Shown here piece after piece: positions 40,530-45,711 of a stretch of 45,711 nucleotides of DNA. Origin of the DNA: Alphaproteobacteria bacterium (GTDB taxonomy: Bacteria > Pseudomonadota > Alphaproteobacteria > CACZRW01); NCBI GenBank assembly GCA_017507765.1, contig JAFWAG010000033.1, positions 1 to 45,711 of the forward strand, read 5' to 3'. The position numbers and the translations under genes were made by a program. The stretch's first letter is position 1. Each line of letters begins with the position of its first letter. The notes beneath the pieces are model-generated. The model saw nothing but the letters and a program-made list of their open reading frames with translations. It was not told the origin of the DNA and did not search any database.

Positions 40530-40898
40530 ATGCCAATGTCTTATGTTATAAATGAAAATTATGATGAGACAAATGCTCTAAATGCTAATCAGTTTGCGAT
40601 TCCGGAAATGCCGGAAATTACTCTTGCCAAAGATATAGGGTCTTCTTTGCCGGAGATTTCTTCGGGGATAAACAAAAAAGAGGAAGATGAGGAAGAGAAA
40701 ATAACTCGGAAACCTGTAGCTTGGAGCTTTAAAGATAATCCTCCGCAAAATATTTTTGACCGTATGGACGGTAAATATCCAGAGGTGAAATTGCCGGCTT
40801 TTATTGGGGCGGAGAAAAAAGATATTTATAGTCTGGTTACTGATATTCGAGCCGGAAACATAACCGATGAAGACTTAAAAAACAACTGGAGCCGATAA
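40530..40898 (+). CDS. Unknown acidic protein; probable 5' part of a gene split by a frameshift
   Basis: 122 residues; AAAGGAG lies seven bases before the ATG. The sequence is polar and looks disordered (NENYDETNALNANQF, then INKKEEDEEEKITRK), then has DNPPQNIFDRMDGKYPEV and IYSLVTDIRAGNITDEDLK near the end. The last codons cross A AAA AAC at 40877-40883. The -1 frame, open from 40871, continues without a stop through 40940 into the next gene. The next gene has no ribosome site. So the product is probably joined to it by -1 frameshifting, or the gene is broken by loss of one A. No signal peptide. Family not recognised. Confidence 0.7.
   Translation: MPMSYVINENYDETNALNANQFAIPEMPEITLAKDIGSSLPEISSGINKKEEDEEEKITRKPVAWSFKDNPPQNIFDRMDGKYPEVKLPAFIGAEKKDIYSLVTDIRAGNITDEDLKNNWSR
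40877..40883 (+). other. A AAA AAC heptamer, candidate -1 frameshift site
   Basis: The heptamer is in the correct phase (TTA AAA AAC read in the 0 frame). Slipping back one base leads into the frame of the 40940-41800 gene, and the 0 frame ends at a TAA 12 bases later (40896-40898). An A-run of seven instead of six would give the same joining, so mutation or assembly error is the alternative. Confidence 0.5.
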
Positions 40899-40939
40899 GT
40901 CTTAAGCAGAATTGGGAAAATAAAAATCTTGCTCCGATA

Positions 40940-41800
40940 GTGAATGAAAAAAATGAAATACATCTGAACAGTAAAAAGGAACAACCGGAAACAGATAAGA
41001 ATAAGTCCATTCTGGCTTCAACTAAGCAAGTACTGGAAGATGTTTCTGATCATTTTAAACAAGGGCTAGAAGATACTTTTGATTATTTAAAAGAAAATCA
41101 TCCCAAATTAGTTAAGTTGTTTTCTACTATAGCTGAGAATTGGCAGAAAGACAGAACAATACGAGAAAAATGGGATTTGAACAATTTCTCTAGTCTTCAA
41201 AGCAAAGCTTTTTCAGCAAGGGGCTATGATGTTGCGGCAAAATTACTTGATAATTTTAATAAAGGGGATGGTTCTCCGGTATATTTGACAAGAGAGGAGT
41301 TGGGAAATGAAAAACTTTTGACAGAATTAGAGGATGAAAATGTCGATAGATTTAAAAATAATACTTTCGTTGGCACAGGAAGCAAAGAAAGCCAGAAGGT
41401 TTTAGAGGAAATAAAACAAGCCAAAGACGGAACAACCATTCGTATTGAGGATTCTTGGGATATAGGCAGAAAGAATACTCTTTTTGATAAAGCTAATATT
41501 GATTTGAATCTCGCTTTAGGTTCCTTTAACACACATTCTGTGTTTGAGGGTACAGTTACGAAAGAAGGGGATAAATTACATTATAAGGGTACAATTTTTC
41601 ATAATATAAAAGATAAGTATGATTTTGATCCTGGTGATACCATAGCGTATATACAAAAAACAATGCAGGACAAAGGGTATAACAAACCCTTTATGGTTAA
41701 TGTTGAGCCAAAGATAGAGGAGATTGAAGGTTGGGTTACGATTGGTAAGGACGGTCAGTTGCAAGAACCGACAATTACTTCTCGCAAAACGAGAAAATAA
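40940..41800 (+). CDS. Unknown protein, probable 3' part of the split gene
   Basis: 286 residues from a GTG at 40940 that has no ribosome site; the frame itself is open from 40871, after a TGA. The first 150 residues are helical and charged (ASTKQVLEDVSDHFKQGLED, then KLVKLFSTIAENWQKDRTIR). The C-terminal 100 residues are strand-rich: TTIRIEDSWDIGRKN, FNTHSVFEGTVTKEGDKLHY, then GTIFHNIKDKYDFDPGD and a tail GQLQEPTITSRKTRK. The 'GTxxHNxxDxYDFxPGD' form resembles C-terminal modules of some secreted toxins or effectors, but I cannot name the family. Its 3' end is inside the 53-bp direct repeat. Confidence 0.7.
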   Translation: MNEKNEIHLNSKKEQPETDKNKSILASTKQVLEDVSDHFKQGLEDTFDYLKENHPKLVKLFSTIAENWQKDRTIREKWDLNNFSSLQSKAFSARGYDVAAKLLDNFNKGDGSPVYLTREELGNEKLLTELEDENVDRFKNNTFVGTGSKESQKVLEEIKQAKDGTTIRIEDSWDIGRKNTLFDKANIDLNLALGSFNTHSVFEGTVTKEGDKLHYKGTIFHNIKDKYDFDPGDTIAYIQKTMQDKGYNKPFMVNVEPKIEEIEGWVTIGKDGQLQEPTITSRKTRK

Positions 41801-41809
41801 TGCTATATT

Positions 41810-41840
41810 AGCCGGAGGCAGTAATCTGCTTTCGGCTTTA
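41810..41840 (+). terminator. Terminator-like hairpin after the split unknown gene
   Basis: AGCCGGAGGCAG (41810-41821), loop TAAT, then CTGCTTTCGGCT (41826-41837), 12 pairs including G-U pairs, followed by TTATAT. The T-run is weak. Confidence 0.6.
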
Positions 41841-41860
41841 TATATTAGGGGTTATGAGTT

Positions 41861-42694
41861 TTGCTTGAATTGTTGGAAAATAGGGTTGATGAACGGCAAG
41901 GGTCGATAATCTCTGCAAATGCCTTTGCTTTTATCTATTACTTAATGGTGTTTCCTATTTTGTTTATTATGGATTTTTGGGAAAATGAGTTACCATATGC
42001 CGGTTTGCAGATTATATTTTGTCTTTCTGTTTTTGTTGCCTTAAATTATATTTTTATCTTTTTTTTGCCGTTAAAACTTGCACAAAATCCAATAGCTAGG
42101 ATAATTATTGGGCAAATAGTTTTTCTGTCTGCTTTCTTTTTTCTCTTCCTGCCGTCGGAAAGTTTTATGTATATCAAAACATATTCTTCGGGCGGTATAA
42201 TATTGCTTGTATTGGTTTGGCTGTTTTTCTTTGCGGCTTTATTGTTCCTGCAAAGATTAGAAAACAAAAGTTTGTTTGTAAAAAATCTAATCACTTATAG
42301 TGGTAAAAATGTTTACGCTTTTTTATGTTACTGGCTTATTATGCCCATTGTGCTCATTATAATGGATATTTTTGGTCTGCCGTTTTCTTTAAAATATAAT
42401 TTTATATCCTTGATATGGGCGAGTTATTTCTTTTGTGTGTTGCCATATTTCGTTTATATTTTTAGTGCTTGGCAAGCGTTTAAGGCTTCTGAATGCGTTA
42501 CGGAAGTTCCCCGAGTATTTCAAGTTGATAGTTTTTCATTAGTAATGCTTTCTTTCTTTTTTTCTTTAATCTATTTCTTAAATTTCGTTTTTCTTTTTTT
42601 ATTTTTGGCGTATGCCCTTGTCGGGTGGCTAATAGCCTCTTTAGCGTTTGAAATGTGGCAAAAAAGAAAAATGTCCAGTTGCAAGAACCGATAA
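41861..42694 (+). CDS. Multi-pass membrane protein, unknown function
   Basis: 277 residues from a TTG; AGGGG lies nine bases upstream and no other start is in frame before the first helix. There are about eight hydrophobic helices, among them YYLMVFPILFIMDFW, LQIIFCLSVFVALNYIFIFF, IIIGQIVFLSAFFFLFL, IILLVLVWLFFFAALLFL, LCYWLIMPIVLIIMDIFG and a Phe/Leu-rich pair near the end. Codon use is very AT-rich. The end MSSCKNR is encoded by copy 2 of the 53-bp repeat, so the natural C-terminus may have been replaced. The alternation of helices recalls Yip1-like or DUF-type membrane proteins, but no family is recognised. Confidence 0.7.
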   Translation: MLELLENRVDERQGSIISANAFAFIYYLMVFPILFIMDFWENELPYAGLQIIFCLSVFVALNYIFIFFLPLKLAQNPIARIIIGQIVFLSAFFFLFLPSESFMYIKTYSSGGIILLVLVWLFFFAALLFLQRLENKSLFVKNLITYSGKNVYAFLCYWLIMPIVLIIMDIFGLPFSLKYNFISLIWASYFFCVLPYFVYIFSAWQAFKASECVTEVPRVFQVDSFSLVMLSFFFSLIYFLNFVFLFLFLAYALVGWLIASLAFEMWQKRKMSSCKNR

Positions 42695-42741
42695 TTACTT
42701 CTCGCAAAACGAGAAAATAATGCTATATAAATATCGTTTGC

Positions 42742-42766
42742 CGATAACAGTATGTTATCGATTTTT
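42742..42766 (+). terminator. Terminator after the membrane protein gene
   Basis: CGATAACA (42742-42749), loop GTA, TGTTATCG (42753-42760), then ATTTTT. Eight perfect pairs. Confidence 0.8.
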
Positions 42767-42799
42767 GCGTTATTTAAAAAGTAAAATAGTGAGTAATAT

Positions 42800-43504
42800 A
42801 TGCCCATATCTAAAGATTCCCCAATTTTGAAGGTTAATTTTACTGGTGCTTCCAGTACTGGTAAATCAACCATTAGTGAATATTGTGCAAAGTTATATGG
42901 GGAGCCAAATGTTCCTGAACGTATGCGTGATCTTATGATAGAAAGAGGTATGGTTATTGCCGATATTACAAATGACCTTTTTATAGATGCCGCAAAACTT
43001 CAAGAAGAAGATATGCAGGTAAAACAAATGCAAGCTAAAAGATATTTATTTATTGATAGCGGTCCTTTAGTTTTTTATTTGGGTAATAAGTATTCATTCG
43101 GGCGGGATTTTTTAAAATTGAAAGAAATGGCACTTGATTTTTATAAGGAACAGGATGTTGTTTTTGTATGTGATAATAACATACCGTTTGATGCAAAAGA
43201 AATGAGAGGAGATGAAGGTACTAAAGATATTCTGCAAAAGGAAATCATAAAATTTTTGGATGATAATTCTATCAAATATACAATGATTTATGGTACGGTT
43301 GAAGAGCAGGCACAAATGGTAAAAACTAAGCTGGAAAGTTTGGATAAGGCTCAAAATCAGCTTTCGTTAGATTTGGTAAACTCTTCAAGTTTAAAGCAAG
43401 AAATATCTGTCTCGGAGGATAGAAAAAAGATGTCGGAAAATATACATGGGGCTAATCTGCTATATATGTTTGTTAAAGAACAAACAAGGCAGCGTAGGAG
43501 GTAA
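42800..43504 (+). CDS. NadR/AAA_28-type P-loop kinase
   Basis: 234 residues. Walker A is GASSTGKST at 16-24, the form seen in ribosylnicotinamide kinases (NadR: GAESTGKTT) and the AAA_28 family. The pattern continues as in NadR: VPERMRDLMIERG (NadR: VPEYAR), a Gln-containing helix KQMQAKRYLFIDSGPLVFYL with an acidic Walker-B-like FIDS, QDVVFVCDNNIPFD, and KYTMIYGTVEEQ. The last 55 residues are an extra charged tail. Likely a kinase of a nucleoside or other small hydroxylated substrate; the actual one is unknown. The start has only a weak ribosome site. Two bases separate it from the peptidase gene, so the two form an operon. Confidence 0.78.
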   Translation: MPISKDSPILKVNFTGASSTGKSTISEYCAKLYGEPNVPERMRDLMIERGMVIADITNDLFIDAAKLQEEDMQVKQMQAKRYLFIDSGPLVFYLGNKYSFGRDFLKLKEMALDFYKEQDVVFVCDNNIPFDAKEMRGDEGTKDILQKEIIKFLDDNSIKYTMIYGTVEEQAQMVKTKLESLDKAQNQLSLDLVNSSSLKQEISVSEDRKKMSENIHGANLLYMFVKEQTRQRRR

Positions 43505-43506
43505 TC

Positions 43507-44212
43507 TTGTACCGGAAAACAATCATAGCGGTTGGCGGAGGAGAAATCGGCAGAATAGCAATTATGTCCGATGGTGCTTCTCATAAAACTCCAGTGGAAA
43601 CCATAAAAATAGATAAGGAAATAGTTGCGGCTTCCGGTAAAGAACACCCCAAAGATGCTTTTTATCGGAACGGCATCAAGAGCTTCTGTCTCTTATTTTG
43701 AAACGGTGCGTAATCATTTTGTCGATAGGCTTGGTTGTGCAAGCGTTAATACCCTGAATCTTCTCGAAAATACTTATACTTACGATGAACTTTGCCAGAA
43801 AATATTTTCGGTAGACATCGTTTATGTTGGCGGGGGAGATACGACAATGATGTTAAAAGTATGGAAAGAATATAAAGTAGATAAAATACTTTATGAAGCT
43901 TATCAGAAGGGCATTGTGTTGGCCGGTATTTCGGCAGGGGCAATCTGTTGGTTTGAATATTATGATAATATGGACGATATCTCAGATATATCTGAGTTGG
44001 ATATAGTTCCGGGGTTGGGTTTTCTTAAAGGCTTTGCGGTTCCTCACTATAACTGGCTGACATCTCATGAAAAGGCTGAACTAAACCGGATATTGACGGA
44101 AAGAAAAATCACTGGTTTTGCTACTGATGATTGTACGGCCTTGGTTTTTAAAGATGACGAAATGGATATTATATCGTGCAGAATGGATCGTACGGTCATA
44201 AAAATACCTTAA
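43507..44212 (+). CDS. Peptidase S51 (dipeptidase E-like), frameshifted
   Basis: The start is TTG 43507 with AGGAGG five bases upstream. Frame 1 gives IIAVGGGEIGR, then ETIKIDKEIVAASGKEHPK, matching the S51 N-terminus. It then diverges and stops at 43701. The rest of the family sequence continues in the +1 frame: MLFIGTASRASVSYFETVRN, DIVYVGGGDTTMMLKVW, and GIVLAGISAGAICWFEYYD with the nucleophile serine of GxSAGA, ending at 44212. The break is at CACCCCAAAG (43645-43654); one base fewer would restore one chain of about 234 residues. S51 enzymes cut Asp-X or Glu-X dipeptides or cyanophycin fragments. It is a decayed gene, a +1 frameshift gene or an assembly error. Confidence 0.8.
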
Positions 44213-44228
44213 GTTATGGGTTTATGAG

Positions 44229-45389
44229 ATGAAAAAACTAATTTGCAGAGTTTTAAATATAAGAGAACACAAGTCTGTAGTGTTTGTTGATGCATATACA
44301 AATAATGATAAGGTAGAGCAAATAATGTTTGATAAAAGTATGTTTAACAAGCAGGCCATTAAAAATGGCGATTGTTTTGCCGTAACAGTGGAGCCAACTT
44401 TAAACAATAGAAGGCTTACAATTTTTAGGGCAATGGAAATGTTATGGGTTAGCCCTTGCCAAAATTGGGAAGGGGTAAAGAATATTCAAAAAAGTTCAAA
44501 AGGTTATGAAAAATATGCTCAAATAAATGCTCGGAATGCGGGAGTGCAAGTTAAGGTATATAGACTGAAGAATGATTTGATTAGAGAACTCTCGAGGATT
44601 TTGGATGAAGATGGTTTTGAACAAGTTAAATGCCATGTACTGGAAAAAGAACGAACAGCTTCTGCAATTCCGCCTTTTATAACATATGAAAAAAGTAATA
44701 CTAAGCCTATTTATTTGAGGATTACGCCAGAAAATCAGCTTAAACAAACTTCCGCTATTCTATTGAAATCTGTTTATACCATAGACAGTGTATTTTTTAA
44801 TAAAGATCCTGGAGCTAAACATCAACCTGAGATGTGTACTCTTGAGTTCGTTGCTCTTGATTACACAGAACAAGAAATTTTAGCATTTATGATAAAAGTA
44901 AATACTATAATGAACAGGCTTGCTAAAAAATATGGATTTGATACGGATAATGTAGATGTTCCTAGGGTTGTCGATTATAATGATTTAGAGAGTTTGCATA
45001 TAAAATATGATAGACGGATTCCTGAGTTCAGAAATACTATTTTAATAAATGCTCCCGTAAACAGTCCTTTTGTGAAGGTCAATTCTAATGGGATGCGGAC
45101 GGAAATAAAGTGGTATATTAATGGATCACTGACCGGACATGGTTATTCTGATGAGACAGATTGTCAGCAAATAAAGATTTCCTTGGAACAACAAAAGATA
45201 GCTAATAATTTAGAACAAATTAATGAAATGTCTTATTTCGAGTGGGGCCTTCCAAAATCAGTCAGTTTCGGTTTGGGAATCGATGCTCTGGTTTATAGAT
45301 ATTTAAATCTGGAACATATGGCATTAGCCTCTAATCCCTTAGGCATAAATTATGTTAATCATAGAAAAAATGATTTTCAGTATATTTAA
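44229..45389 (+). CDS. LysRS-like class II synthetase paralogue lacking motif 2 and 3 arginines
   Basis: 386 residues. Residues 1-75 resemble an OB fold. From about 95 the order follows LysRS: YAQINARNAGVQVKVYRLKN, ILDEDGFEQVKCHVLE, SAIPPFITYE, then IYLRITPENQLKQ (LysRS: LYLRIAPELYLK). Motif 2 reads VFFNKDPGAKHQPEMCTLEF at 188-207; the family has FRNE, so Arg190 is Phe and the Glu is Lys192. Motif 3 reads GLGIDALVYRYL at 348-359; the family has GxGIDRL, so the arginine is Ala353. Both arginines hold ATP in active synthetases, so ordinary lysyl-tRNA formation is unlikely. Non-tRNA ligase (like EpmA or AsnA) or binding roles are possible. About 500 residues are usual for LysRS. Confidence 0.8.
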   Translation: MKKLICRVLNIREHKSVVFVDAYTNNDKVEQIMFDKSMFNKQAIKNGDCFAVTVEPTLNNRRLTIFRAMEMLWVSPCQNWEGVKNIQKSSKGYEKYAQINARNAGVQVKVYRLKNDLIRELSRILDEDGFEQVKCHVLEKERTASAIPPFITYEKSNTKPIYLRITPENQLKQTSAILLKSVYTIDSVFFNKDPGAKHQPEMCTLEFVALDYTEQEILAFMIKVNTIMNRLAKKYGFDTDNVDVPRVVDYNDLESLHIKYDRRIPEFRNTILINAPVNSPFVKVNSNGMRTEIKWYINGSLTGHGYSDETDCQQIKISLEQQKIANNLEQINEMSYFEWGLPKSVSFGLGIDALVYRYLNLEHMALASNPLGINYVNHRKNDFQYI

Positions 45390-45454
45390 AGAAAATCAAT
45401 GACATATTTAAATAATATCATAGCCTATCCACAAAAAATAATGTTATATTAGCC

Positions 45455-45481
45455 GGAGGCAGTAATCTGTCTTCATTTTTT
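45455..45481 (+). terminator. Terminator after the LysRS-like gene
   Basis: GGAGGCAG (45455-45462), loop TAAT, CTGTCTTC (45467-45474) with G-U pairs, then A and six T (45476-45481). The left arm is part of the 35-bp repeat shared with 41810. Confidence 0.75.
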
Positions 45482-45688
45482 CATCGCAAGAATTGTTTAG
45501 GTGAGGGTGTATATCCCTTAAAAAGTGAATCTTTGCTTGACCTTTTTGGGGAAAGGTGATAAAAAACCGTTGTCTCATAATAGAGTTCTGGTTTGGAATC
45601 TCGAGAGAAGAGATACGTCAGTCAGCGAGGGTTCGCACACTGGCGCAATAATTATATGTCGTTTAATCAATTGCTTAAGGGCGGATTT
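45482..45688 (+). other. Gene-free leader before ffh
   Basis: No coding frame is seen. TTGACC at 45537-45542 may be a -35 element. The palindrome TCTCGAGAGA near 45599 and a stem with GCGA/TCGC inside CAGT/ACTG near 45623-45645 suggest a structured leader. Nothing more can be supported. Confidence 0.4.
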
Positions 45689-45711
45689 ATGTTTGATACA
45701 TTGACTGACAG
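45689..45711 (+). CDS. ffh: Start of a gene, probably signal recognition particle protein Ffh
   Basis: Seven codons are visible, MFDTLTD, running off the window. AAGGGCGG lies upstream of the ATG. Ffh proteins begin MFDNLSDRL or MFDTLTDRL, which is the only basis for the name. The reading is partial, and another gene with a similar start cannot be excluded. Confidence 0.55.

Larger units (their letters stand above)
41756..42728 (+). repeat. 53-bp direct repeats flanking the membrane protein gene
   Basis: Copies at 41756-41808 and 42676-42728 differ at one base (CCGACAA versus CCGATAA) and are 920 bp apart. Each contains a small hairpin TTCTCG-CAAAA-CGAGAA. Copy 1 encodes the C-terminus of the unknown protein. 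Copy 2 is read in another frame as the last residues of the membrane protein, and its single change creates the TAA that ends that gene. Confidence 0.9.
41794..45469 (+). repeat. 35-bp direct repeats bounding the accessory block
   Basis: Copies at 41794-41828 and 45435-45469 share AAAATAATG, then one differing base, then TATATTAGCCGGAGGCAG and TAATCTG. They are 3,641 bp apart and enclose the membrane protein, kinase, peptidase and LysRS-like genes. Each includes the left half of a terminator hairpin. Confidence 0.85.

Noticed and set aside
40421-40555. A 44-codon frame from GTG 40421 across the tandem terminators as a leader peptide
   Set aside because: The GTG lies upstream of the predicted transcription start and the frame reads through both hairpins and T-runs with unnatural Phe repeats.

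Overview
The window is a chromosomal segment of a flagellated, low-to-medium GC alphaproteobacterium. The evidence is a CtrA-type cell-cycle regulator with a TTAA-N7-TTAA operator, FlaF-type domains, a DUF3126 protein, and two gene orders known from alphaproteobacteria: pal-cpoB-tilS-ftsH-glmM, and tig-clpP-clpX-lon-HU-tRNA-Val. The pilin-like gene and the coding style recall uncultured gut-associated Rhodospirillales-like lineages, but the genus cannot be fixed from sequence alone.

Layout. 1-5 kb: the end of an unknown gene, an intergenic repeat cluster, a secreted protein, a LOG-family hydrolase, the lipid-asymmetry proteins MlaA and MlaC, DUF3126 and rpsD. 5-8.2 kb: a glycine-rich membrane protein, a hexapeptide acyltransferase, and a large pilin-like adhesin whose 5' end carries a C9 tract that puts its leader out of frame. 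A 51-codon degenerate copy of that leader, with C8, precedes the acyltransferase. 8.3-11.6 kb: dnaG, a YqeY-family gene and a protein made of three exact-period FlaF-like domains. 11.8-18.6 kb: the Pal/CpoB envelope genes, tilS, ftsH, glmM and a two-domain deaminase. 19-26 kb: tRNA-Val with an unusual structured tandem repeat, HU, Lon, ClpX, ClpP, trigger factor and tRNA-Leu. 26-32 kb: a response regulator, an M23 peptidase, xseA, tadA, rluB, rsmD, a MarR-type regulator and two half-size EamA/SMR transporters. 32-34.2 kb: a four-gene operon of unknown helical proteins behind a near-consensus promoter. 34.2-40.3 kb: ctrA, fliI-fliJ, mscL, cysS, tRNA-Ala, rpmB and tRNA-Gln.

40.3-45.5 kb is an AT-rich accessory block inserted between tRNA-Gln and the start of what looks like ffh. 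It opens with a strong promoter followed at once by two intrinsic terminators. Next come a gene split at an A AAA AAC heptamer, a multi-pass membrane protein, a NadR/AAA_28-like kinase, a frameshifted S51 peptidase, and a LysRS-like protein that has lost its motif 2 and motif 3 arginines. Direct repeats of 53 bp and 35 bp divide the block into cassette-like units. This block and the poly-C-switched pilin are the best candidates for something undescribed.

How the genes work together. Most of the window is housekeeping: translation (rpsD, rpmB, cysS, tadA, rluB, rsmD, tilS), protein quality control (tig, clpP, clpX, lon, ftsH), envelope maintenance (mlaA, mlaC, pal, cpoB, glmM, the M23 peptidase, mscL), replication and repair (dnaG, xseA), and flagellar or cell-cycle control (ctrA, fliI, fliJ, FlaF-like). 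Starts were chosen by Shine-Dalgarno (SD) spacing and family N-termini. All functional statements rest on reading motifs by eye; no database search was run.
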